From NCBI RefSeq assembly GCF_025751495.1, contig NZ_JAOWKZ010000001.1:875920-939919 (forward strand): a stretch of DNA of 64,000 nt. The letters are read 5' to 3'. A program made the translations under genes and the position numbers. This document shows positions 1 through 9,022 of this stretch, one piece after another (position 1 is the first letter of the stretch; each line of letters starts with the position of its first letter). The DNA is from Albidovulum litorale. Its GTDB lineage: Bacteria > Pseudomonadota > Alphaproteobacteria > Rhodobacterales > Rhodobacteraceae. The notes under the pieces were generated by a model. It saw only the letters and a program-made list of their open reading frames with translations, made no database searches and was not told where the DNA came from.

Positions 1-288
1 ATCCAGTTCGAGGCGCTCTATCAGCTCCGCCGCTATGAAGAAGCGGCGCAGGCGATGGCGCGCGTTGCGCACCCCGATCTGCGCCAGCGGGTCTGGGCTG
101 CCGCAATCGCAGCGCAGCTCGGCCGCGATGACGACGTCCGGCGGCACCTCGGCGCCGTAGCGGCTGAAGCGCCGGACTGGAATCACCTTGCGGCCGCCGA
201 GAGGTCTTATACGTACGAACACCCGGGTGAGCGCGAGCACATGCTGGACGGCATCCGAATGGCACTGGCGATCTGGCGGAAAGGCTGA
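1..288 (+). CDS. C-terminal part of a TPR-like protein (5' end outside window)
   Basis: The reading frame is open from the first base and ends with TGA at 286-288, so only the last 95 residues are present. The visible part is helical and alanine/arginine rich, with a repeat-like pattern (ALYQLRRYEEA, then AAIAAQLGRDDDVRRHL) resembling the tetratricopeptide tail of Rhodobacterales adenylate-cyclase/TPR proteins. The ending (PGEREHMLDGIRMALA) also fits that group, in which a TPR block follows a cyclase or response-regulator domain. No catalytic domain is visible here, so the full function is unknown. The next gene is on the opposite strand and converges on it. Confidence 0.55.
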   Translation: MQFEALYQLRRYEEAAQAMARVAHPDLRQRVWAAAIAAQLGRDDDVRRHLGAVAAEAPDWNHLAAAERSYTYEHPGEREHMLDGIRMALAIWRKG

Positions 289-328
289 GGGGCGCGTCGC
301 TTGCCGGACGCTACCCCCGCCCCCTCCC

Positions 329-1423
329 TTAGCTCGCCTTGAGAACGCCCCGTGCGATCTGGTCGGCCTCGATGGATTCGAACAAGGCCTTGAAGTTGCC
401 CTCGCCGAACCCGTCATCGCCCTTCCTTTGAATAAACTCGAAGAAAATCGGCCCGATCACGGTCTTCGAGAAGATCTGCAATAAGATCCGCGTCTCGCCG
501 CCGTCGACCACGCCTTCGCCGTCAATCAGAACGCCGTGCTTTTCCATCTTGTCGAGCGGCTCCTCATGGCCGACCACCCGGTCGCGGCTCATCTCGTAAT
601 AGCTCATCGGCGGTTTCGGCATGAACCGCAGGCCGCGGTCGTGAATGGCGTCGGTCGCGCCATAGATATCCTCGGTCCCGACCGCGATATGCTGGATCCC
701 CTCGCCCTTGTACCGTTTCAGATACTCGACGATCTGGCCCTTCTCGCCCCGGTCCTCGTTGATCGGGATGCGGATGCGGCCGCAGGGTGAGGTCAGCGCC
801 CGTGAGTACAGGCCGGTGAATTTGCCCTGAATGTCGAAGAAGCGGATTTCCCTGAAGTTGAAAAGGTCACCATAGAACCTGAACCACGTGTCCATATTGC
901 CCTTGTGGACATTGTGGGTCAGGTGATCGAGATAGTAGAAACCCACGCCTTCCGGTTTTGACTTCGACAGCCAGTCGAATTCCTTATTATAGGGCGAGGT
1001 CTCGTAGTACTTGTCGATGAAGTAGATCAGCGACCCGCCGATGCCACGGATCGCGGGTACGTCCATCGTCTTGTCGTCGCCCTCATAGGGCTCGGCCCCC
1101 ATCGCGACGGCATGGTCGAAAGCGTGTTTCGCATCGACCACCCGCCAGCCCATCGACGGTGCGCAGGGCCCGTGTTCTGCGACAAAGCGCGCGGCAAAGC
1201 TGCCGGGCTCGGCGTTCAGGATGTAGGTGATATCGCCCTGCTGCCAAAGCTCGATATCCTTCGAACGATGGCGCCCCACAAGCTCATATCCCATCCGGGC
1301 GAAAAGCTGCCGAAGCTCCTCTGGTTCGGGATGGGCAAACTCGACGAATTCGAACCCGTCGGTTCCGGCGGGATTGGTTTCGGATATCACCGATTTCGGG
1401 GCGGAATGGGGAAATGGACCCAT
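329..1423 (-). CDS. hppD: 4-hydroxyphenylpyruvate dioxygenase
   Basis: This 364-residue non-heme Fe(II) dioxygenase converts 4-hydroxyphenylpyruvate and O2 to homogentisate and CO2 in tyrosine catabolism. It has the two-domain vicinal-oxygen-chelate fold. The predicted iron ligands are His167 (in LDHLTHNV), His245 (in GIQHIAVGT) and Glu329 (in FFEFIQRKGD), all in the C-terminal domain as expected. Length is normal for the bacterial family. The ATG at 1423 follows a CAGGAG ribosome site. It is divergent from an Lrp-type regulator gene 117 bp away, the common arrangement for amino-acid-catabolic genes under Lrp-family control. Homogentisate dioxygenase is not in the window. Confidence 0.97.
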   Translation of the reverse strand: MGPFPHSAPKSVISETNPAGTDGFEFVEFAHPEPEELRQLFARMGYELVGRHRSKDIELWQQGDITYILNAEPGSFAARFVAEHGPCAPSMGWRVVDAKHAFDHAVAMGAEPYEGDDKTMDVPAIRGIGGSLIYFIDKYYETSPYNKEFDWLSKSKPEGVGFYYLDHLTHNVHKGNMDTWFRFYGDLFNFREIRFFDIQGKFTGLYSRALTSPCGRIRIPINEDRGEKGQIVEYLKRYKGEGIQHIAVGTEDIYGATDAIHDRGLRFMPKPPMSYYEMSRDRVVGHEEPLDKMEKHGVLIDGEGVVDGGETRILLQIFSKTVIGPIFFEFIQRKGDDGFGEGNFKALFESIEADQIARGVLKAS

Positions 1424-1529
1424 GAAATTCTCCTGTGCGCATTCATGGTCATTTTACCGCACCTGTCACGCATCTGTTGCGCATTTGAAATAAGAACTTG
1501 ATGTACATATGCGCGTTTTCCGCGCTATA

Positions 1530-1547
1530 CTTGCAAAATCATGCAAG
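1530..1547. promoter_or_regulatory. Inverted repeat at the start of the Lrp gene (likely autoregulatory operator)
   Basis: CTTGCA and TGCAAG arms are separated by six bases, and the ATG of the Lrp-family gene (1541) falls inside the repeat. The site lies in the hppD/lrp divergent promoter region. Lrp/AsnC proteins commonly bind such short palindromes near their own start. Binding by this regulator is inferred. Confidence 0.4.
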
Positions 1548-2014
1548 ATTCACGCATCACGCTCGATGAGACCGACTCACGGCTCCTGGCCGCGCTGCAA
1601 CGCGATGCGCATCTGACCTCGCAGGAGCTGGGCGAAGAGTTGAACCTCTCGCCCAGCCAGGCGGGTCGCAGACGCCAGCGGCTGGAGGCCGAGGGGCTGA
1701 TCCAGAGCTATGCCGCAAAACTCGATCCCCTGCGCCTCGGCCTTGCCGTTCAGGCCTTCGTTCAGGTCCAGATGGCCCGTCACGGGGCCGACACAACGAC
1801 GGCCTTTTCCCGCCTCGTCGCCACCCAGCCCGAGATCACATCTGCGTGGACCCTGACCGGAGAGGCGGATTATCTACTCCGCGTCTATTGCGAAGACCTC
1901 GCAGGCCTGAACAGACTGATCCATCAGGTCCTGCTCGCCCACCCCGCCGTTTCACGGGTTCAAAGCCAGATCGTGATGGACCAGTTCAAACCCGACGCCC
2001 CTTTGCCGACTTAG
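1541..2014 (+). CDS. Lrp/AsnC family transcriptional regulator
   Basis: This 157-residue protein has the standard Lrp layout. An N-terminal winged helix-turn-helix spans about residues 5-55 (DSRLLAALQRDAHLTSQELG, then LSPSQAGRRRQRLEAEGLI). A C-terminal RAM/AsnC effector-binding domain spans about residues 70-150 (TGEADYLLRVYCEDL). It is divergently transcribed from hppD, so tyrosine/phenylalanine-responsive control of hppD is the natural inference. The effector cannot be read from sequence. The stop is 6 bp before the antiporter gene, so the two may share a transcript. An inverted repeat overlaps its own start codon. Confidence 0.93.
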   Translation: MQDSRITLDETDSRLLAALQRDAHLTSQELGEELNLSPSQAGRRRQRLEAEGLIQSYAAKLDPLRLGLAVQAFVQVQMARHGADTTTAFSRLVATQPEITSAWTLTGEADYLLRVYCEDLAGLNRLIHQVLLAHPAVSRVQSQIVMDQFKPDAPLPT

Positions 2015-2020
2015 GATTTC

Positions 2021-3907
2021 ATGGAAAGTTTTCTGTTTCAGGCTTCGCTTTATCTGATCGCCGTGGTGTTGGCGGTGCCCGTCGCCTCACGCCTCGGGCT
2101 CGGGTCGGTCTTGGGCTACCTCGTCGCCGGGATCGTCATTGGCCCGGTCTTCGGGTTTGTCGGATCGGAAACCAAGGACCTTCAGCATTTTGCCGAGTTC
2201 GGCGTGGTGATGATGCTCTTCCTCATCGGGCTAGAACTGGAACCGCGCGCTCTGTGGAGCATGCGCGATCGGCTTCTGGGCCTTGGAGGGCTGCAAATCG
2301 TGGTGACGGCGCTTGTCGTCACACTTGGCGCGCTGGCCCTTGGCCAAAGTTGGCGCATTTCGCTGACGCTCGGAATCATCCTGTCGCTGTCCTCGACCGC
2401 GATCGTGCTGCAAACCCTGTCCGAGAAAAGCCTCATGCCGACACAGGGCGGGCGCAGCGCCTTCTCCGTGCTGCTCATGCAGGATATCGCCGTCATCCCG
2501 ATGCTGGCCTTCCTGCCGCTTTTGGCGCTGCCCGGCGCGCGTGCACTCGCAAAGGCGCAGGCGGCCGAAAGCCATGCCGCCTTGCCCTTCCTGCAGCAGC
2601 TTCCGGGCTGGGGCGTGACGCTGGTGACGCTCGGTGCCGTCGCCGCCGTGGTTCTTGCCGGGCATTATGTGATCCGGCCGCTTTACAGCTTTGTTCACCG
2701 GGCCCGGCTGCGCGAGGTCAATACCGCGCTCGCGCTCATGATCGTCGTGACCATCGCCACGCTCATGCTGATGGTCGGCCTCTCACCCGCACTCGGCGCC
2801 TTCCTCGCGGGTGTTGTCCTCGCCAACTCCGAATTCAAGCACGAGATCGAATCCGACATCGCCCCCTTCAAGGGCCTGCTGCTCGGCCTCTTCTTCATCA
2901 CCGTCGGCGCGGGCATCGATGTCGACACGCTGCTGACGCAGCCAGTCAGAATCGCCGCACTCGCGCTTGCCCTCATGGTCGCCAAGGGCGCGGTGCTTTA
3001 CGGTCTCGGCAAGCTCTTCAAGCTCAAGGGCCGCAATCAGTGGCTCTTCACCCTCGGCCTTGCCCAGGCGGGTGAATTCGGCTTCGTGCTCACCGCCTTC
3101 GCCGTCAAGCAGCGCATCCTGCCGAATGCACTTGCAGGGGAACTTCTGCTCGTCATCGCTCTCTCGATGTTCCTCACGCCCCTCGCCTTCATCCTGCACG
3201 ACGTGCTGGCCAAGCGGATGAAGGATGAAGGCGAAACCCACGAGGCCGACGAGATCGATGAACAGCAGCCCGTCATCATCGCCGGCGTGGGGCGCTTCGG
3301 GCAGGTCGTGAACCGCATGGTGACGATGTCGGGCATTCACACCACGGTTCTCGATCACGATCTGAAGGTGATCCAGCTTCTAAGGAAATTCGGGTTCAAG
3401 GGCTATGTCGGCGACCCCACCCGTCCCGAGCTTCTGCGCGCGGCGGGGCTGGCACAGGCGAGCGTTCTCGTTGTCTGCCTCGACGACCGTGACGCGGCGA
3501 CCCGACTTGTGGCCTATGCCCGCCGCCAGCGAGACGACCTGCATATCATCGTCCGCGCGCGCGACCGCGAACATGTCTTCGAACTCTACCGGGCGGGTGC
3601 CGATGACATCGTGCGCGAGTATTTCGACGGCGCACTGCGGATAGGCCGCTATGTGCTGGAGAATGTGGGCCTGTCGGAATACGAGGCGCGCGAGATGGAG
3701 AAGACCTTCTTCAAGATGGACCGCGCCGCCGTACGCGAGCTTGCCGAGGTGTGGAAACCCGGCGTCCCGACCGAAAAGAACGCCGAATACATCGCCCGCG
3801 CCAAGGAACTGAACCGGGAGCTTGAGGCCGCCCTGCTCAGCCGCCACGCGAAGACCCGCGCAGAGATTGCCGAGGACGAGGCGCGCACCGATACAGCCGC
3901 AGAATAG
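2021..3907 (+). CDS. CPA2-type monovalent cation:proton antiporter (KefB/KefC family)
   Basis: A 628-residue inner-membrane antiporter. Residues about 1-380 form a Na+/H+-exchanger domain of many hydrophobic segments, including the characteristic [13 protein letters not shown] and [14 protein letters not shown] stretches. Residues about 415-530 form a TrkA-N (RCK) nucleotide-binding domain that opens with GVGRFGQVV. The tail from about 530 is charged and helical. KefB/C relatives exchange K+ for H+ and are gated by glutathione adducts or NAD(H) through the RCK domain. No KefG/F-like ancillary oxidoreductase is adjacent. The start ATG at 2021 follows TAGGA. The exact cation is not determinable. 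Confidence 0.93.
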   Translation: MESFLFQASLYLIAVVLAVPVASRLGLGSVLGYLVAGIVIGPVFGFVGSETKDLQHFAEFGVVMMLFLIGLELEPRALWSMRDRLLGLGGLQIVVTALVVTLGALALGQSWRISLTLGIILSLSSTAIVLQTLSEKSLMPTQGGRSAFSVLLMQDIAVIPMLAFLPLLALPGARALAKAQAAESHAALPFLQQLPGWGVTLVTLGAVAAVVLAGHYVIRPLYSFVHRARLREVNTALALMIVVTIATLMLMVGLSPALGAFLAGVVLANSEFKHEIESDIAPFKGLLLGLFFITVGAGIDVDTLLTQPVRIAALALALMVAKGAVLYGLGKLFKLKGRNQWLFTLGLAQAGEFGFVLTAFAVKQRILPNALAGELLLVIALSMFLTPLAFILHDVLAKRMKDEGETHEADEIDEQQPVIIAGVGRFGQVVNRMVTMSGIHTTVLDHDLKVIQLLRKFGFKGYVGDPTRPELLRAAGLAQASVLVVCLDDRDAATRLVAYARRQRDDLHIIVRARDREHVFELYRAGADDIVREYFDGALRIGRYVLENVGLSEYEAREMEKTFFKMDRAAVRELAEVWKPGVPTEKNAEYIARAKELNRELEAALLSRHAKTRAEIAEDEARTDTAAE

Positions 3908-4022
3908 GTCGGAACCGGGCGGCAACTCGGCAACATCCGCCTCTGCCGCGCTCCCGGACCGTTGCAGGCACACATGCTTTCGACCATCATCGCCGCAGCC
4001 CGCAAATCTGGACCCGTCAACC

Positions 4023-4460
4023 ATGCAGCCGATCCTCGTTCTCAACGGCCCCAATCTGAACCTGCTCGGCACCCGCGAGCCGACGATCTACGGGCATGAA
4101 ACGCTCGCCGATGTCGAGGCGCTCTGCGCCGCGACGGCCAAGGTCCATGGCCTGACCGCCGAATGCCGCCAGTCGAACCGCGAATACGAGCTGATCGACT
4201 GGATCCAGGGCGCGCGCGGCACCGCCTCCGCCGTCGTCATCAATCCCGGCGCCTTCACCCATACCTCGGTCGCGATCCTCGATGCGCTCTCGGCCTTCGA
4301 AGGACCGGTGATCGAGGTCCATATCTCGAACATCCACAAGCGCGAGCCGTTCCGGCACCATTCCTATGTCTCCGGCCGCGCTGACGCGGTTATCGCCGGG
4401 GCGGGCGTGCAGGGCTATGCCTTTGCCATCGAACGCGCCGCCCGTCTGGTGAAGGCGTGA
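4023..4460 (+). CDS. aroQ: 3-dehydroquinate dehydratase, type II
   Basis: A 145-residue type II dehydroquinase that removes water from 3-dehydroquinate in the shikimate pathway. Family signatures are the N-terminal [16 protein letters not shown] (with the catalytic Tyr a little downstream in PTIYG), the [12 protein letters not shown] motif, the [10 protein letters not shown] loop and the C-terminal [15 protein letters not shown] loop. The reading frame stays open upstream to 3822, but homology begins at the ATG at 4023, giving the usual family length. Its stop overlaps the GTG start of the next gene by four bases, so the pair is translationally coupled. Confidence 0.96.
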   Translation: MQPILVLNGPNLNLLGTREPTIYGHETLADVEALCAATAKVHGLTAECRQSNREYELIDWIQGARGTASAVVINPGAFTHTSVAILDALSAFEGPVIEVHISNIHKREPFRHHSYVSGRADAVIAGAGVQGYAFAIERAARLVKA

Positions 4461-5224
4461 CGGAGCTCGCCCCGAACCGCTTCAAGCGCCGCCTGCAGGC
4501 GGGCGAGACGCTTTACGGGCTCTGGTCCACGATCCCCGACGCGATGGCGGTGGAGGCGCTGGCGGGCGCGGGTTTCGACTGGATGGTGCTCGACACCGAA
4601 CATACCTCGGTCGAGGTCAGCCAGATCCTGTCGCTCCTGCAGGCCGCTGCACCCCACCCGACCGATTGCATCGTCCGCCCCGTGGTGAACGACACCGCGC
4701 TGATCAAGCGTCATCTCGATCAGGGCGCCCAGACCCTGATCCTGCCACAGATCCAGTCGGCGGACGAGGCCGCCTCCGCCGTTGCGGCGGTGCGCTATCC
4801 GCCTAGGGGCGCGCGCGGCGTTGCGGGCACGATGCGGGCGGCCGGTTATGGCCGAATCCGCGACTATGCCAAACGCGCCGACGATGAAATCTGCCTGATC
4901 CTGCAGGTCGAAACCGCCGCAGCCATGGAGCGGCTGGAGGAGATCGCTTGCGTTGACGGGGTCGATGCGATCTTCATCGGCCCCTCGGACCTCGCAGCCT
5001 CCATGGGCCATCTCGGTGAACCGGGCCATCCCGAGGTGCGCGCGGCGATCCTGTCCGCCATTGACCGGCTCAATGCCATCGGCAAACCCGCGGGCCTTCT
5101 CTCGCTCGACCCCGACTTTGGCCGCACAGCCGTCACCCGCGGCGCAGGCTTCGTCGCGGTTGGCCTCGACATGGCGCTACTGGTCAACGCCGCCGACAGC
5201 CTCGCCCGGTCATTCCGGGTCTGA
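4457..5224 (+). CDS. HpcH/HpaI aldolase family protein
   Basis: A 255-residue class II (metal-dependent) pyruvate aldolase of the HpaI type, related to 4-hydroxy-2-oxoheptanedioate aldolase. Visible signatures are the early GLWSTIPD segment, [12 protein letters not shown], the PQIQSADEA strand, the [14 protein letters not shown] loop, and the metal-binding region [17 protein letters not shown] followed by [17 protein letters not shown]. It starts at a GTG that overlaps the aroQ stop (GTGA). The link to aroQ looks like simple operon membership; the physiological aldehyde acceptor is not determinable. Confidence 0.9.
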   Translation: MTELAPNRFKRRLQAGETLYGLWSTIPDAMAVEALAGAGFDWMVLDTEHTSVEVSQILSLLQAAAPHPTDCIVRPVVNDTALIKRHLDQGAQTLILPQIQSADEAASAVAAVRYPPRGARGVAGTMRAAGYGRIRDYAKRADDEICLILQVETAAAMERLEEIACVDGVDAIFIGPSDLAASMGHLGEPGHPEVRAAILSAIDRLNAIGKPAGLLSLDPDFGRTAVTRGAGFVAVGLDMALLVNAADSLARSFRV

Positions 5225-5444
5225 ACCCGCTGCCGCTTGATCCTGCCGGAAACACTTCCGTGCAGAGCGCCGGCTCCACCCCTTCAGAATGCTTGGCACG
5301 CTGCGAAACCGTGTTGTTTGGGATCGGCCATTTTCGGACATTGCCCCATGCGCAACACAAGCCGGGCGAAGGACCTTCCCCCTTGACGGCAGCTACGTTC
5401 TTGAAAGCCGAAAATACGATCGGCTGACACACGACTGTATTGTG

Positions 5445-6323
5445 TCAAACCCGCCGACGCGCAGTCTGCCGCTCTACCGGCCCAAAATGTGTCCGCAGGA
5501 TCTGTAACAGGCGCCGGTGGAGGGGCCGGTGGCGGTTGCGGATGTGGAAGCCTGCATAGATCGGCAACAGGATCGGCGGCGCATCCGCGACCAGACGGCA
5601 AGTCCCGGCACGTTGCAGCTTTTCGGCGGAATCGCGAAGGACGTAGGCCGTGCCGCCCATGGTTTCCAATAGCGACACCATCGCGGCGTTCTGGCCGATG
5701 GACAGGCTCGTCTTGGCAAGCTCTGGCAGAAGGTTCGCATGGATCCGCGGCAAGGCATCCGAGAAATGCGGCATGATGTAGGTCTCTCGTCGAACCTCTG
5801 ACAGGCGGTCGGTTTCGGTCGAGACCATCAGATAGCGAATCTCACCCAGCGTCTCGAAATAGAGATCCGGGTGGAAGCGGGGAGTAAAAAGGATCGCGAT
5901 ATCCTCGATCCCGGTCGCAAGGTCCGAACTCATTTGCGCGGAATAGTCGGCCTCGAACAGGAAGGCAGCCTCGGGCAGTGTCGCGCGAAAGTCGCGAATG
6001 AGTTCGGAAAAATGGATGCCGACGAGATCGGCCTGAATGCCCACCCTGACCGTCACCGCCCCGCTGCCGAGATCGCGGATCGCATACCGCGCCTCGGTCC
6101 AGTCGTGCTGCAGCGTCCGGGCATGGGGGACGAAGCGCAGCCCCTCGGTCGTCAGTTCGGTGCCTGCGCGCGACCGGATGAACAGCCGGTGGCCCAAAGC
6201 GGCTTCCAGCGCCTTCACCCGGCCCGACACCGTCGATTGCGTAACACCGAGCCGGTCGGCGGTGCGGTTGAAGCTGCGCGTTTCGCTCAGATCAAGGAAG
6301 GTTTCGATCAGTTCGATCTGCAT
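5445..6323 (-). CDS. LysR family transcriptional regulator
   Basis: A 292-residue LysR regulator. The winged helix-turn-helix is at about residues 2-60 (IETFLDLSETRSFNRTADRLG, then TQSTVSGRVKALEAALG), and the periplasmic-binding-like effector domain follows from about 90. The start at 6323 is preferred over an in-frame codon at 6359 because GGGGAGG lies just upstream and homology begins there. It is divergent from the large methylated-amine-type catabolic operon that starts at 6554, and a perfect inverted repeat sits between them. It is therefore the likely activator of that operon. The 220 bp downstream of it (5225-5444) show no gene. Confidence 0.92.
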   Translation of the reverse strand: MQIELIETFLDLSETRSFNRTADRLGVTQSTVSGRVKALEAALGHRLFIRSRAGTELTTEGLRFVPHARTLQHDWTEARYAIRDLGSGAVTVRVGIQADLVGIHFSELIRDFRATLPEAAFLFEADYSAQMSSDLATGIEDIAILFTPRFHPDLYFETLGEIRYLMVSTETDRLSEVRRETYIMPHFSDALPRIHANLLPELAKTSLSIGQNAAMVSLLETMGGTAYVLRDSAEKLQRAGTCRLVADAPPILLPIYAGFHIRNRHRPLHRRLLQILRTHFGPVERQTARRRV

Positions 6324-6459
6324 CCGGCTGCCTCCCCGCAACGAATTCCACGCTGCCAATCCTGTCTTTTATCCGTTCGCTGAACCCAGACCAGACCGCC
6401 GCCGGCTCCCGCGACACGTTTGGATCGGTCATAAGAAGTCGTGGACATTAGCGCCCCTC

Positions 6460-6478
6460 TAATCGGATGTGCCGATTA
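6460..6478. promoter_or_regulatory. Perfect inverted repeat, candidate LysR operator
   Basis: TAATCGG and CCGATTA arms flank a 5-nt centre in the divergent promoter between the LysR gene and the 6554 operon. A short direct repeat AAGTCGTG lies on both sides (near 6435 and 6483). The dyad size suits a LysR recognition site. The assignment is by position and symmetry only. Confidence 0.55.
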
Positions 6479-6553
6479 ATAAGTCGTGACCTCACGAATT
6501 GAAAGTGGCGCCTCCCTGCGTCAATACTCCGGCCACATTTCAGGGAGAGCGAG

Positions 6554-8998
6554 ATGGCCGGGATTCCTTCGACAGCGCGTGTGGTGATCATCGGGGGCGG
6601 CGCCGTCGGCGTCTCATCCCTCTACCATCTGGCCAAGGCCGGATGGACCGATTGCGTGCTTCTGGAAAAGAACGAACTGACCGCCGGTTCGACTTGGCAC
6701 GCGGCGGGCAACGTGCCGACCTTTTCGACCTCGTGGTCGATCATGAACATGCAGCGCTATTCGACCGAACTCTACTCGCGCCTTGGCGCCGAGGTCGACT
6801 ATCCGATGAATTACCATGTCACCGGCTCGGTCCGCCTTGCGCATTCGAAGGAGCGGATGCAGGAGTTTCAGCGCGCCAAGGGCATGGGCCTCTATCAGGG
6901 TATGAACCTTGAGGTGCTGGGCGTTGACGAGATCAAGGGCAAGTATCCCTTCATCGAGACCCACGATCTGGCCGGTGCGCTCTATGACCCGGCCGACGGC
7001 GACATCGACCCCGCGCAGCTGACGCAGGCCTTGGCCAAGGGCGCGCGCGATATGGGCGCAAAGATCCTGCGCTTCACGCCCGCGACCGGTGTCAGCCGCG
7101 AGAACGGCGAATGGATCGTCCATACGGAGAAGGGCGATATCCGCTGCGAATACGTGGTCAATGCCGCAGGCTATTACGCCCAGAAGGTCGGCGAGTGGTT
7201 CAAGCCCTATGGCGGGCGCACCGTGCCGATGATGGTGATGAGCCATCAATATGTCCTGACCGAGCAGGTGCCGGAGATCGAGGCATGGTCAAAGGAAGTC
7301 GGCCACAAGCTGCCGCTGCTGCGCGATGTGGACGTGTCCTATTACCTGCGGCAGGAAAAGGGCGGCTTCAACATCGGACCCTATGAGCCGAACTGCAAGG
7401 CGCACTGGGTCAACCCGTCCGACCCGATGCCGGACGATTTCTCGTTCCAGCTTTACCCCGACGATCTCGACCGGATCGAGGAGATTGTCGCGGATGCGAT
7501 GGAACGCGTGCCGCTCGCCGGGACGGCCGGTATCAGCCGCATCATCAACGGGCCCATCCCATACGCTCCCGATGGCAACCCGTTGATCGGTCCAATGCCC
7601 GGCGTGCCGAACGCGTTCGAAGCCTGTGTCTTCACGTTCGGCATCGCCCAGGGCGGCGGGGCGGGCAAGGTGCTGGCCGAGTGGATCACCGAGGGCTGCA
7701 CGGAGTGGGACATGTGGTCCTGCGATCCGCGCCGCTACACCGATTATACCGACCGCGAGTATTGCATCGAAAAGGGAAAGGAAGTGTACGGCAACGAATA
7801 TGCCATGCATTTCCCCTGGCACCGCTGGCCCGCCGCACCCGACCGCAAGGTTTCCCCGGTCCATGACAAGATCAAGGAGCTTGGCGGCCAGATGGGGGCC
7901 TATAACGGCTGGGAACGGGCCAACTGGTTCGCACAGCCGGGCGACGACACCTCTGAGGCGGCGACGCATACCTGGGGCCGTTCGGGCCCTTGGGAGCAGC
8001 GGATCAAGGAAGAATGCGAGGCGGTGCGTGACAGCGTCGGCGTCCTGAACCTGCCGGGCTTTTCGCGCTTCTGGGTGCAGGGCGAAGGTGCCGACGACTG
8101 GTTGCGCGGCTTCTGCACCGGCGGCATTCCAAAGGTCGGGCGGATGAACCTGATTTATGTCGCCGACAAGCGCGGCCGCATCCTGACCGAGCTTTCGTGC
8201 ATCCGGCTTGCGGAAAACAGTTTTGTCCTGATCACGGCGGCCACCGCGCAGTGGCATGACGGCGAACTGATCCGCAATTCGGTGCCCGAGGGCGTGACGG
8301 TGCGCGAAACGACGACGGAGCGTGACTGCCTGATCATCGCCGGGCCGAAATCGCGCGATCTTCTGGCAGGCATCTCGGACGCCGACCTCTCCATGGGCTG
8401 GCTGACCCATCAGCACGCGACGGTCGCGGGCAGGAAGGCCTTCCTGATCCGTGTTTCCTTCGCAGGCGAACTCGGCTGGGAGGTGCATGCCGAAAACGCC
8501 GAGATGCCCGAGATCTATGACGCGGTGCTGGCGGGTGGGGCGAAACCCTTCGGCATGTGGGCGTTGAACAGCTTGCGCATCGAAAAGGGCTACCGCGCGT
8601 GGAAGGGCGATCTGTCGACCGATTATTCACTGCTGGAAGGCGGGCTGGAACGCTTCGTCAGGTTCGACAAGCCGCAGGATTTCACCGGCAAGGCCGCGCT
8701 TCTGGCGGAAAAGCAGCGCGGGGTAAAGAAAAGCTTCGTCACGCTCATCGTCGACGCCAAGGATTGCGACGCGCCCTACATGTCGACGCTCTGGCATGAC
8801 GGCAAGGTCGTCGGCGAAACCACGTCCGGCGCATGGGGTTACCGAGTGAACGCCTCGGTCGCTCTCGGCATGGTGCGGGCCGATCTGGCGGTGCCGGGGA
8901 CCGAGCTGGAGGTCGAGATCTACGGAGAACGCTGCCGCGCGGTGGTGCAGCCCGACCAGCCGCTCTGGGATCCCGAAAACGCCCGGATCCGGGCCTGA
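6554..8998 (+). CDS. FAD-dependent, GcvT-fused demethylase (dimethylglycine/sarcosine dehydrogenase family), copy 1
   Basis: An 814-residue two-part flavoprotein. The N-terminal DAO-type FAD domain (about 1-380) begins with the dinucleotide motif VVIIGGGAVG and has STWHAAG, whose His matches the covalent FAD-attachment site of dimethylglycine dehydrogenase. A linker domain (about 380-440) leads to a GcvT-like folate domain (about 440-700) and a GcvT C-terminal barrel. The family oxidatively removes N-methyl groups and passes the one-carbon unit to tetrahydrofolate. It is the first gene of the LysR-linked operon and has a paralogue of identical length at 10061-12505. The substrate is not readable; a secondary or tertiary methylated amine is most likely. 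Confidence 0.88.
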   Translation: MAGIPSTARVVIIGGGAVGVSSLYHLAKAGWTDCVLLEKNELTAGSTWHAAGNVPTFSTSWSIMNMQRYSTELYSRLGAEVDYPMNYHVTGSVRLAHSKERMQEFQRAKGMGLYQGMNLEVLGVDEIKGKYPFIETHDLAGALYDPADGDIDPAQLTQALAKGARDMGAKILRFTPATGVSRENGEWIVHTEKGDIRCEYVVNAAGYYAQKVGEWFKPYGGRTVPMMVMSHQYVLTEQVPEIEAWSKEVGHKLPLLRDVDVSYYLRQEKGGFNIGPYEPNCKAHWVNPSDPMPDDFSFQLYPDDLDRIEEIVADAMERVPLAGTAGISRIINGPIPYAPDGNPLIGPMPGVPNAFEACVFTFGIAQGGGAGKVLAEWITEGCTEWDMWSCDPRRYTDYTDREYCIEKGKEVYGNEYAMHFPWHRWPAAPDRKVSPVHDKIKELGGQMGAYNGWERANWFAQPGDDTSEAATHTWGRSGPWEQRIKEECEAVRDSVGVLNLPGFSRFWVQGEGADDWLRGFCTGGIPKVGRMNLIYVADKRGRILTELSCIRLAENSFVLITAATAQWHDGELIRNSVPEGVTVRETTTERDCLIIAGPKSRDLLAGISDADLSMGWLTHQHATVAGRKAFLIRVSFAGELGWEVHAENAEMPEIYDAVLAGGAKPFGMWALNSLRIEKGYRAWKGDLSTDYSLLEGGLERFVRFDKPQDFTGKAALLAEKQRGVKKSFVTLIVDAKDCDAPYMSTLWHDGKVVGETTSGAWGYRVNASVALGMVRADLAVPGTELEVEIYGERCRAVVQPDQPLWDPENARIRA

Positions 8999-9022
8999 AC
9001 CATCCTGCGGAAGGAAGGCGCA

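Noticed and set aside
2231-2698. Long minus-strand open frames inside the antiporter gene
   Set aside because: They are antisense shadows of a strongly supported membrane-protein gene; high GC content makes such frames common.
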